This document shows positions 1-6,492 of a stretch of 7,663 nt of DNA, one piece after another. This stretch comes from CAYGDT01 sp964348745 (GTDB lineage: Bacteria; Patescibacteriota; Gracilibacteria; Peribacterales; Peribacteraceae), in assembly GCA_964348745.1 (NCBI GenBank), contig CAYGDT010000066.1:1-7663 (forward strand), read 5' to 3'. The notes below the pieces were generated by a model. That model made no database searches and was not told the origin of the DNA. It saw only the letters and a program-made list of their open reading frames with translations. The stretch's first letter is position 1; the number at the start of each line of letters is the position of its first letter. Position numbers and translations under genes: made by a program.

Positions 1-119
1 TCTTCCTTCAGCCCTAGAGTATAGGAAAGTACTTGTTTAGCACCGCAGCAGGAAATTGCAGTAGAATGGCATTTCTATTAGTCTTCAAAATTGAATAAAT
101 AATTTATACAATAAACCTT
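1..119. other. 3' flank of the cluster; no gene seen
   Basis: AT-rich sequence downstream of the last stop codon. The only minus-strand reading frame starting with ATG is 11 codons long. I see no stem followed by a U-tract, so the transcript end is either factor-dependent or beyond the window edge. Confidence 0.5.
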
Positions 120-719
120 TCAGTTACTAATTTTGTAAGAACAATAAGGATCACTAATGTGCTTTAAGCAATGACGTTCCCAATTTTCTTTTAATGCCTG
201 AGCTTCTTGCAGGCTTGTTGCTCTTACGGATTCTTTGTTTTCATTTAGATTTGAATACAACGTATTTAGCTTCTCAGCTGCTAGTTCCCTTGCAAACAAG
301 AAAAAAGCATAGTTGCTATCTACTTCATAACGAGGATTTGCAATCCTGCTATACATTAGAAATATTTCAAAATTAAGAGCTGATTTCATGAATTCAGGTC
401 TAACTTTTTGTAATTCAGTGTTTGCGAGTAAAAATCGAGAAAATGGATGTCCTTGTTCTGTAGATTTTCGCATGTTCTTTGTACAAGCTGCGCTAGAAGC
501 ATTTTTTGAGCATGCATACAGTGCTAGTTCATATTCTGCAGAGGGGTTTCCACTCAATGAAACCAACCAAACAATACCTTTTTCTAATACATTGTGTTTA
601 CTGTGATGAATAATCCAACCGTAATACAAAGACTCCGGTAAAATAAAAATATTGATTAATATAATCACGATGAGCACAAGCCAGATTCTCTTGTCGAGCT
701 TAAACGTGATTGTGTTCAT
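120..719 (-). CDS. Single-span membrane protein with degenerate Sel1-like repeats
   Basis: A 199-residue protein with one N-terminal membrane helix (about 11-28, RIWLVLIVIILINIFILP without charges after R11), flanked by lysines on the N-terminal side, so the bulk is probably outside. Residues about 45-101 resemble Sel1-like (TPR-related) repeats: the SGNPSAEYELALYA and KSTEQGHPFSRFLLAN stretches follow the A/S-x-x-G-x-x-x-A-x-x-x-L-A pattern. The remainder is helical, with a second cluster at 130-185. Four cysteines (70, 79, 184, 193) could form two short-range disulfides, matching the neighbouring cysteine-rich exported protein. Sel1 repeats usually mediate protein-protein contacts. It overlaps the four-helix gene by 20 bases and is the last gene in the cluster. 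Low GC, no Shine-Dalgarno; A-rich bases (ATGAATAACA) precede the ATG. The Sel1 assignment is tentative. Confidence 0.78.
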   Translation of the reverse strand: MNTITFKLDKRIWLVLIVIILINIFILPESLYYGWIIHHSKHNVLEKGIVWLVSLSGNPSAEYELALYACSKNASSAACTKNMRKSTEQGHPFSRFLLANTELQKVRPEFMKSALNFEIFLMYSRIANPRYEVDSNYAFFLFARELAAEKLNTLYSNLNENKESVRATSLQEAQALKENWERHCLKHISDPYCSYKISN

Positions 720-1206
720 TGTTATTCATTTTGAGTGGTAAAATTGTTAGAGTTAAAAGAAGTGAAATAATGTAACCAACCATGAAAAATAGAAATGCAT
801 TAACTGTTATTGCAAATGTGTTACTGGGATATGTACCGCAAATATTCTGAACACCTCTTAAACTATTAATAACTACATTGAAGAATGAATATTGACCAAC
901 ATTATCCGCACAATCTCCGATGTTAAGCATTGTTGCTCCTACTTGGAAAAAAAGTGTTAATAGTATTAGATATTTACAGTGCTTAATGGTTATAGCTTTT
1001 CCCGTTAATGGAAAAACTCTATTGCCAATAAATAAAAAAGCCAGACACCAAAGAAAAACAAATGTGAAAAATAATGACCCAAAAATTAAATAGAACAATG
1101 CTGCCCAGCCACCTGATGTGTGTATATATACGAAGCAGCTAGCGAACAAATACAGTCCTACTATTCCTACCGTTTTGAGCCTATTAATACAAATGTTCAA
1201 TTTCAT
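700..1206 (-). CDS. Four-helix integral membrane protein of unknown function
   Basis: A 168-residue protein that I do not recognise. Four hydrophobic segments are clear: about 12-29, 36-60, 77-96 and 132-155. The loop between helices 3 and 4 (97-131) holds C99 and C123, probably outside the membrane, where they could form a disulfide. The tail (LKMNNNEHNHV) is polar and ends in an Asn/His-rich stretch. Its 3' end overlaps the next gene by 20 bases, which implies co-translation. Codon use is strongly AT-rich compared with the giant gene. The ATG at 1204-1206 is preceded by TCTCCTA rather than a Shine-Dalgarno. Small multi-spanning proteins next to surface lipases can be chaperones, export helpers or immunity proteins, but nothing here decides among these. 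Confidence 0.8.
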   Translation of the reverse strand: MKLNICINRLKTVGIVGLYLFASCFVYIHTSGGWAALFYLIFGSLFFTFVFLWCLAFLFIGNRVFPLTGKAITIKHCKYLILLTLFFQVGATMLNIGDCADNVGQYSFFNVVINSLRGVQNICGTYPSNTFAITVNAFLFFMVGYIISLLLTLTILPLKMNNNEHNHV

Positions 1207-1284
1207 TAGGAGATTGACTTGGTAATAGTGATTCTATCATTAATAAATTGAAGAATCGTCCATACTGCCGCTTCATCGATTGAT
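1207..1284 (-). other. Intercistronic spacer with an imperfect hairpin
   Basis: 78 bases between the cysteine-repeat gene and the four-helix gene. GATTCT (1252-1257 read on the minus strand) and AGAATC (1230-1235) can pair around a 16-base AT-rich loop, with a partial inner TCA/TGA pairing. No U-tract follows, so it is not a typical terminator. It might be an RNA-processing or stabilising stem, or chance in AT-rich DNA. Confidence 0.3.
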
Positions 1285-1953
1285 TTATTGCTTGTACTTA
1301 ATAGCCATTTGTACATAGAACAAGCAATAGTTCCGACGCTCTATATCTTGTACGTTATTGCATAGAGCTGAATCGAGATTTTTGACTGCGTAATTGAATT
1401 CGCAATGATCTTTTACAACAGCACGTGTTATCTCTTCACAAGCATATACTCCTTCCGTATGTGTTGTTTGGGCATCGAGACACCATTCTCGGAGATCCGT
1501 GCGTTGATATGCTGCGCAGTCTTCAATTTGAGGATTTTCTATCGAAAGAACTCCTTCGCTATCTTGATTGCAGTACACTTTTGATAATCCATCGGGTCCA
1601 CTACCAGTACAAAGTCTATCAGCAAATATCTTGTTGCTGATTCCACCAAAGCACCCCCACCCATACTCACTCGGTAGCAACAACTCGCAGGCTGTGGGGT
1701 CTTGAGAAAGTTTCGCATAATCTTCGATACATCCACTTTGGATCATCCCAAGAGGAGGATACGTAGGGAAAAATGTTTTTAATTTCAGGCAATCAGTGGC
1801 TTTCCCTCCATTGATTACCAATTCTTCTGCACGTTTACCTGCATCTGTCATGCCGGATACTACTCTGTACCCTAGCGCATGAAATAGCCATATACTCGTT
1901 ACGATTACCAGAATCGTGACGATAAGTGCCGTTGAGGAAATAGATTTCTTCAT
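1285..1953 (-). CDS. Membrane-anchored cysteine-repeat protein (six Cys pairs, 26-residue period)
   Basis: A 222-residue protein with one N-terminal hydrophobic helix (residues 9-28) after a KK start. It is either an uncleaved anchor or a signal peptide, placing the rest outside the membrane. The exported part holds 12 cysteines (55, 75, 89, 101, 115, 128, 146, 158, 172, 184, 198, 210) forming six successive pairs. Four pairs have exactly C-x11-C spacing, and the last three repeat with an exact 26-residue period (146, 172, 198). Helical repeats of this kind, with LC-x-x-I...R-x-x-C-x-x-x-x-A, occur in small exported proteins of CPR bacteria and DPANN archaea (from memory); function is unknown. 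The even, regular cysteines suggest disulfide-stapled helical hairpins. It starts 9 bases after the giant lipase gene, so the two are almost surely co-transcribed and may work together. No Shine-Dalgarno is visible. Confidence 0.85.
   Translation of the reverse strand: MKKSISSTALIVTILVIVTSIWLFHALGYRVVSGMTDAGKRAEELVINGGKATDCLKLKTFFPTYPPLGMIQSGCIEDYAKLSQDPTACELLLPSEYGWGCFGGISNKIFADRLCTGSGPDGLSKVYCNQDSEGVLSIENPQIEDCAAYQRTDLREWCLDAQTTHTEGVYACEEITRAVVKDHCEFNYAVKNLDSALCNNVQDIERRNYCLFYVQMAIKYKQ
1294..1527 (-). repeat. Three tandem 26-residue Cys-x11-Cys repeats
   Basis: Residues 143-220 of the cysteine-repeat protein. The repeat cores are CAAYQRTDLREWC, CEEITRAVVKDHC and CNNVQDIERRNYC, starting at residues 146, 172 and 198. 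Each core has C-x11-C with charged residues just before the second cysteine. The DNA itself is not repetitive, so the duplication is old or the spacing is held by structure. Confidence 0.8.
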
Positions 1954-1962
1954 AAAGATATT

Positions 1963-4900
1963 CTAGTTGCTTAATTCGCTGCCGTCTTGTCTCGTTCCAA
2001 GAAACGCATAAGAGGTTGCTTTCCACCAATTGGCACCATCGCTGTCATTGGTTAAATATGGATTGACCATGAAAACTCCTTCGTAGTTGTTATTGTATTG
2101 AAGTGCAGCGCTGGATGATCGTAGGTGTTCAGGGGCAAACATTGATGCAACTGCGGCATTTGGATTGTCATGTGCTTCTTTCAGTAATTCCGAAAACAGA
2201 GATACAGCAAATCCATGTTCACGATAGGCATCATTAACCACCTCATCTACAAATTCCAATCCGATGGCACTTGCGATTTGACCTCGTAAGAGTGCAAGAA
2301 GAGATTCGTGGTCATGTATAACGTTTTCATAATTCTCAGGCGCGATGATACCGAACGAGTATTGCGCTCTCAGTGCTAGGTTTTCATCTCCAAAGATACT
2401 GCTATGAAATGCATATGAGTGTTGTGAAACAGCCTCGAAGTTTACGGCAGATTCATCGTAGTGACTTCCGAGAAATGCAGAATCTTTTGCCGGATCCAGC
2501 GCGACAATCGTGCGTACTCCACCGGGGAAACATGCTCCGATTTCGTATGCAATATCTGCTCCCCAGCTGTGGCCGACAATCTGTACATCAGTACCCTGGA
2601 ATCCAAGAGATTGTAGTTGATGTGTTGCCCATGTGCTGACTGCAGTTATCCAGTGAGTACCTTGAAGACCGATATTTGTTAAATTGTCTCCAGCAGCATC
2701 TTCCCAGTCGATCGTGACTACCTGCATGCCGAACACTTGCAAGTTTTTTGCAAGTTCATTAATGGCATCACTATTGCCTCTATCTTCCCTTCCATGCACA
2801 ACTACCCAGACGGGTTTATTCGGATTGAGTTTCTCTACATCCGCAGAATCTTTTCTATGATCTCCATCAAACTCCGCCACCTTCAAACTCACAGGCATCA
2901 CTTTTGCATCGCCTTCCGTGCTGATCATTCCTTGAATATCCGCACTCGTGTAATCCAGAATCTTATATTGCAGACGTGCATTAAAACTCCCGGAGGCCCG
3001 ACTTTGGTTGTAATCCGTTCCGTCTCGAACCGTCAGCGTATAGATTCCCGGAGTAAGATGCAGGCTTATGGAAGCACCACTGTTCATTTCCATAGCTGGA
3101 GAGGAATAGGATGTCGAGCCAAGACCACCTCCTCTGATAGTAAGTTGCACGTTGCGTTGATCAACCCCTGTAACCCACAGGTTTACCATTTTATCTTCAT
3201 TGAGAGTGAAGGTGATTTCATCCGTGGCATTCTCCGCGAGTCGGAGGCTAGTTTCGTCGATAGTCTCTTTTGCATCAGCAGGTATATAGATACCAGCAAA
3301 CACGCCCGCTTCTGCCAAGACTCCATCATTCACCCCTGCACTCGCAAGCAATATCTTCTCTGTCTCACTCCCCACAATCCCACCCCCATCAGCCACAACC
3401 GTCTCCTGTTGATCGGTGTAGTAGAACCCTTCATAAGCAACGACTTGCGAGCTGCCTGCGCCATAGATACTTTCAAGGAGTGCCCGTGTTCGGTTGTAGG
3501 CAGCGGTAGAAATATGACCGATCTCGTGCTCCGGTCCCTCACGATCAGCTATGAAACCCATTCTGTTTGTAGTCGCTACCTGCTTCGCATTGGATGCGAT
3601 GAACATGCCGGATTCTTCCCGGAACAGTCGGATGCCCTCATCCATCAACGCATCGAAGGACGGCAGCACGAAGGTCTGCCCGAACCAATTGGCATCGCGC
3701 CAGCCTGTGTAGGTCAGCGTGGAGTTATACCCGAGCTGCGCTTCTGCCAACGCAGCGCTCTCCGATTCCCCATGGATGATCTTCTGCGCGACGATCGCGC
3801 CGTTACGCAGGCTCACAGAGACCGCAGCTTCGTAGGTCGCGAGGGCGTTACGGAATGAACTATCCGCAGTAGGGTCTCCCTTGAGTGGTGACGCATCGAG
3901 GATCGCTTGCTCGTTACCGGCATCGAGGAAGAACCTCGAGTGGCTATAAAGGTTTTCAAAGAGCGAGCGGCTGACCGTGGGATCGGACGGGGCGATGGAA
4001 CCGGTCATGCCGCACTGCGCCAAAAACTTTAGTTCCAGTGCGCTCAATTGATCCCGCAAGGCATTGTCATCCGGCACGGTGATCTCCGGAATACTCTCCG
4101 GCGGTGTCAGTGTTTTGGTTGCCGGGTTCCAGTGGAACTGCAGCTGATCGATGATGCGGTTATTGCGCGGTTCTTTGAGAGAGAGGAAATAGTTGCCCTC
4201 CGGACGATCGGCATTGAACGTCACTGCGGATGCAGAGAGCTGTGACCCGCCGGTGTGTGACGCATGGTCGTGGCTGAGCATGCCGCCTCCGTCAAACTCT
4301 AGGGTTGCGCCGTCGTGCGGCGATTGCCATGCGACAAGGACGTTCGGACCGTCGAGACGAATAATGGTCAGAACGGGTTCGATCGGGTTCTCGACGATTC
4401 TTCCGGTTTCAAGGTCGCTCAGGTCACCGTTGCTCCCGCCTGCTGTCTGCGCGTGTGTCCCGTCGTATGCGCCTCTGACACTATCAAGGATCTCGCCCTC
4501 GTATGCATCACGCATGCGAAAATCGATCGCAACAGGGTCGCGCCTCGGCGGAATCGGCAGGTGCATTGCATCAATCACCATTTCTGAGTTGCTTGTGCCT
4601 CCTGCATGCTCGATCGTTTCGCGGTAGACAATTTCTCCCTCAAACAGCGCTTCCACGTAGGTCTGCGGTCGGTTGCTCATGAATGCAAGGCGGAACGCAT
4701 GGCCGACGGGTTCCATGGTCATGGCGGAGTAGGGGATCTGGGCGCGCGAGAGCGCATTGATCTGCTCGCGCAGGGCATCGTGTGCTTGCGTCAATTCTTC
4801 TAGGCTCTCGCTCGCTTCTTCGCGCATGGCGGCGGCCTGCGCTTCCATCTGCGCGCAGTGCTCCATATCGCTCGCGTTCACGCGCAGTGCTGCCGGCACT

Positions 4901-6492
4901 TCCAGTACGTAAGCGAGCTGCGGCACGTCTCCTCCGCCTTTGACTGCACCGCTTTTACTTGGGGAATTTGCTTCGGTGTGATTGAACACCAGCACATCGC
5001 GGAGCACATTCCCGTCTGCATCTGTCATTCGTAGAGTGGTCGTGCCCCACCAGCCAAACTGCGGAAGATTGGCAAGAATGTCGCCGCTTCCGGCAGGGAC
5101 CGGAAATCGCCAGCCGGCGCCGCGCTCATCGAGCGTAAGGAAATTCCCCGCGGGCATATCGCGATAGGAGACTAAAATCTGCGGATTCAGGCGGAAGGTT
5201 TCTACTTGGATGGACGGCGTCACCTTCTGTGAATCCAGACCCAGCTGCCTGTCCCACAGCGTATGCATATCGTGCGCCTGCGCATCCATTGCATCGGCCT
5301 CCTCCAGTGTCGCGTTCTCTCTAGCAATCCTAGTTTCCAGATCTTCCATCTGCAGCGTCAGAGTATCGATCTCCCGTTGCAAGACTTCCTGCCGCGCGTG
5401 CAGAGCGTCGATGCGCTGCTCGGGGCTGTCTTCCTCGGCGGCAGGCAGAGGATCGAAAGCCGGACTCTCGCTACGGATGGTTGCAGCAGCAACGTCGCTG
5501 ACGACTGCTTCAGTACTATCAGCTTCCGCGAGCGTATCGTCGAGTAACTGCGGATCACCAAAAATCGCATCTGCCTCTTGTGCGACAGGTTTCGAAGCAG
5601 TCATCACTTGTACCAGCGTATCGCGCTGCGATGTTATCGCTTCAAGCTGCTCACCGAGCGTCGCACCGGTTAAACGCTGTACTGTGAGGTTCCTGACTGT
5701 CATACCTCCTGCGTTTAGGAAGATGCGACCGCTGTTTTCCCACGCTCGCTGATCTTGGGTAAATGTTCGCTTGCTTCCGTTTGGCAGCGTAATCACCGTC
5801 GTGTGCGTTTCGTCGGTATCGGTCATTGTGATCGTATAGTCTCCGTTCGGCAGCGTCGCAGTTTGAGCGATATTTTGCAGAATTCTTCCGTTTGCATTCA
5901 CACAGACGCCGATATTGTCGGTGCTGCTCTTCGGAATAATATTCACGCCGTGCCCTGTCTCGTAGTTGTACTCCTTCGTGTCGTTATTGAGGTACAGATG
6001 CGTATCGTCCGATGAAGAAAACGTCAGCGAGATGCGCGTTTCGTACACGTCTCCCGACTGTCGCACGGGGAGCGCCTCGGACACGACATAGCTGCGATCG
6101 GTAAAGGTGATGCCATCGTCTTTGATCACGGCATTGCCGCTTGTGCGCGTAAAGGAACGCGAAAAACTCCCAAGAAGATTCTCGCCTGTCCGTGCATCGA
6201 TACCAAGCTTTGCAATCTGTTGCTCAAGCACTGCTATCTGCTCATTCAGCGCGTCGATCTCCGCAGTATCATCAGCAGACGGGGCAACGTACTCGCCCTC
6301 GGGAGTTATTTGCGTTACGTCGACGTACGCAGCGGGCTCTGCAGTTTCATACGTGGCGGAACTTGGCGATGCACTGAGCAGCCGGCGCATCTCCAGAGAT
6401 TCAATGCGAAGTTTTCGGACGGTAGTTTTCCTTAGGGTTTCTTTGGGGGTTTCTTTGCGGGCATCCAACTGATCGGTGTTGCGTATCGCCAT
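1963..6492 (-). CDS. Giant LEPR-XLL surface protein with C-terminal lipase-like alpha/beta-hydrolase domain
   Basis: Very large (1509 residues) putative exported, multidomain surface lipase/esterase. Residues 1-42 are basic and end in an LEPR-XLL-type motif (LEMRRLLSA, 33-41), with no hydrophobic signal peptide. Then: coiled coil 73-97; concanavalin/LamG-like beta domain about 105-275; coiled coils about 277-298, 356-402 and 541-585; beta-sandwich segments about 425-535, 586-676 and 704-790; a helical region of unknown function 805-1075 containing HEIGH (989-993); a PPC-like beta domain about 1083-1180; and an alpha/beta-hydrolase about 1195-1440. The hydrolase shows an HG oxyanion-type strand (H1233-G1234), a DW strand end (1262-1263), the nucleophile elbow GHSWG (S1309), the acid strand ALDPA (D1333), and candidate catalytic histidines H1393 or H1395. 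This order matches pancreatic-lipase-fold enzymes found with PPC domains in cyanobacteria. Substrate is unknown. The start is fixed: an in-frame TAG lies seven codons upstream. There is no Shine-Dalgarno; a hairpin sits just before the ATG. The stop is 9 bases before the next gene. Confidence 0.9.
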   Translation of the reverse strand: MAIRNTDQLDARKETPKETLRKTTVRKLRIESLEMRRLLSASPSSATYETAEPAAYVDVTQITPEGEYVAPSADDTAEIDALNEQIAVLEQQIAKLGIDARTGENLLGSFSRSFTRTSGNAVIKDDGITFTDRSYVVSEALPVRQSGDVYETRISLTFSSSDDTHLYLNNDTKEYNYETGHGVNIIPKSSTDNIGVCVNANGRILQNIAQTATLPNGDYTITMTDTDETHTTVITLPNGSKRTFTQDQRAWENSGRIFLNAGGMTVRNLTVQRLTGATLGEQLEAITSQRDTLVQVMTASKPVAQEADAIFGDPQLLDDTLAEADSTEAVVSDVAAATIRSESPAFDPLPAAEEDSPEQRIDALHARQEVLQREIDTLTLQMEDLETRIARENATLEEADAMDAQAHDMHTLWDRQLGLDSQKVTPSIQVETFRLNPQILVSYRDMPAGNFLTLDERGAGWRFPVPAGSGDILANLPQFGWWGTTTLRMTDADGNVLRDVLVFNHTEANSPSKSGAVKGGGDVPQLAYVLEVPAALRVNASDMEHCAQMEAQAAAMREEASESLEELTQAHDALREQINALSRAQIPYSAMTMEPVGHAFRLAFMSNRPQTYVEALFEGEIVYRETIEHAGGTSNSEMVIDAMHLPIPPRRDPVAIDFRMRDAYEGEILDSVRGAYDGTHAQTAGGSNGDLSDLETGRIVENPIEPVLTIIRLDGPNVLVAWQSPHDGATLEFDGGGMLSHDHASHTGGSQLSASAVTFNADRPEGNYFLSLKEPRNNRIIDQLQFHWNPATKTLTPPESIPEITVPDDNALRDQLSALELKFLAQCGMTGSIAPSDPTVSRSLFENLYSHSRFFLDAGNEQAILDASPLKGDPTADSSFRNALATYEAAVSVSLRNGAIVAQKIIHGESESAALAEAQLGYNSTLTYTGWRDANWFGQTFVLPSFDALMDEGIRLFREESGMFIASNAKQVATTNRMGFIADREGPEHEIGHISTAAYNRTRALLESIYGAGSSQVVAYEGFYYTDQQETVVADGGGIVGSETEKILLASAGVNDGVLAEAGVFAGIYIPADAKETIDETSLRLAENATDEITFTLNEDKMVNLWVTGVDQRNVQLTIRGGGLGSTSYSSPAMEMNSGASISLHLTPGIYTLTVRDGTDYNQSRASGSFNARLQYKILDYTSADIQGMISTEGDAKVMPVSLKVAEFDGDHRKDSADVEKLNPNKPVWVVVHGREDRGNSDAINELAKNLQVFGMQVVTIDWEDAAGDNLTNIGLQGTHWITAVSTWATHQLQSLGFQGTDVQIVGHSWGADIAYEIGACFPGGVRTIVALDPAKDSAFLGSHYDESAVNFEAVSQHSYAFHSSIFGDENLALRAQYSFGIIAPENYENVIHDHESLLALLRGQIASAIGLEFVDEVVNDAYREHGFAVSLFSELLKEAHDNPNAAVASMFAPEHLRSSSAALQYNNNYEGVFMVNPYLTNDSDGANWWKATSYAFLGTRQDGSELSN
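2173..2910 (-). other. Lipase-like alpha/beta-hydrolase domain (residues ~1195-1440)
   Basis: Hallmarks appear in the expected order. VWVVVHG (1228-1234) gives the oxyanion strand. VVTIDWEDAAG (1258-1268) matches the V-x-V-D-W strand of pancreatic-type lipases. VQIVGHSWGAD (1303-1313) is the nucleophile elbow with S1309, encoded at 2566-2568. TIVALDPA (1328-1335) carries the acid D1333. IHDHES (1392-1397) offers H1393 or H1395. A lid-like insertion with VNFEAVSQHSYAFH (1350-1363) lies between acid and histidine. All triad candidates are intact, so activity is plausible; whether it is lipase, phospholipase or esterase cannot be told. Confidence 0.8.
2953..3246 (-). other. PPC-like (pre-peptidase C-terminal-like) beta domain (residues ~1083-1180)
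   Basis: The pattern of ITFTLNEDKMVNLWVTGV, followed after a variable loop by SISLHLTPGIYTLTVRDG, is the usual PPC layout: a strand with F-x-L, a strand describing the non-covalent 'load', then L-x-P-G-x-Y-x-L-x-V. PPC domains accompany secreted hydrolases, including lipase-like proteins, and it directly precedes the hydrolase domain here. Confidence 0.6.
3514..3528 (-). other. HEIGH (HExxH-type) motif in the helical region of the giant protein
   Basis: Residues 989-993 spell H-E-I-G-H, matching the zinc-protease HExxH signature. The surroundings (REGPE before, ISTAAYN after) lack the usual hydrophobic helix, and the metzincin third ligand (HExxHxxGxxH) is absent. E1007 or E1021 could in principle act as a gluzincin-type third ligand. 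A chance match is quite possible. Confidence 0.25.
4123..5220 (-). repeat. Three degenerate beta-sandwich repeats (residues ~425-790 of the giant protein)
   Basis: Three segments (about 425-535, 586-676 and 704-790) each begin with a V/I-rich strand and close with the same motif. The closing motifs align without gaps: LRMTDADGNVLRDVLVF (487-503), FRMRDAYEGEILDSVRG (658-674) and LSLKEPRNNRIIDQLQF (770-786). In each, an acidic residue is followed eight positions later by an invariant aspartate (D499, D670, D782). A long coiled coil separates the first from the second. They look like FN3/Ig-class repeats too diverged to name. Confidence 0.55.
4738..4872 (-). other. Second long coiled coil (residues ~541-585 of the giant protein)
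   Basis: An alanine- and glutamate-rich helix without proline (for example MREEASESLEELTQAHDALR, 556-575) with heptad-like hydrophobic spacing. It sits between the first and second beta-sandwich repeats, giving the protein a rod-and-bead layout. Confidence 0.7.
5278..5430 (-). other. Coiled-coil segment (residues ~355-405 of the giant protein)
   Basis: The residues run with heptad-spaced leucine and isoleucine among Glu, Arg, Gln and Asp (for example LQREIDTLTLQMEDLETRIA, 371-390) and contain no proline or glycine for over 40 residues. This predicts an extended helix, likely a stalk or oligomerisation element. Similar but shorter helices lie at residues 73-97, 277-298 and 541-585. Confidence 0.75.
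5665..6180 (-). other. Concanavalin/LamG-like beta domain (residues ~105-276 of the giant protein)
   Basis: The segment alternates short hydrophobic strands with polar turns. It ends in GRIFLNAGGMTVRNLTVQRL, which has the G-x-I-x-L-x-x-x-G-x-x-V-x-N-L-x-V-x-x-L form typical of the last strands of LamG/DUF1080-type jelly rolls. Such domains commonly bind or act on carbohydrate. No catalytic residues are evident, so binding is the more modest guess. Confidence 0.45.
6367..6414 (-). other. LEPR-XLL-type N-terminal motif of the giant protein
   Basis: Residues 27-42 read KLRIESLEMRRLLSAS. The pattern L-E-x-R-x-L-L-S-A follows a lysine/arginine-rich stretch, as in the LEPR-XLL motif seen at the start of very long exported proteins (family knowledge from memory). 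The usual proline is methionine here. Its exact role is not established; a sorting or export signal is the common guess, consistent with the absence of any hydrophobic N-terminal helix. Confidence 0.75.

Noticed and set aside
2737..3858. A 373-codon open frame on the plus strand
   Set aside because: It lies entirely antisense to the giant gene, whose protein shows clear domains across this stretch. Its translation is rich in Cys, His and Arg with no recognisable motif, as expected of a shadow frame.
5210..5752. A 180-codon plus-strand open frame rich in Ser and Cys
   Set aside because: It is antisense to the coiled-coil region of the giant gene. The Ser/Cys/Ala bias is the complement of Ala/Glu/Asp-rich coding sequence.
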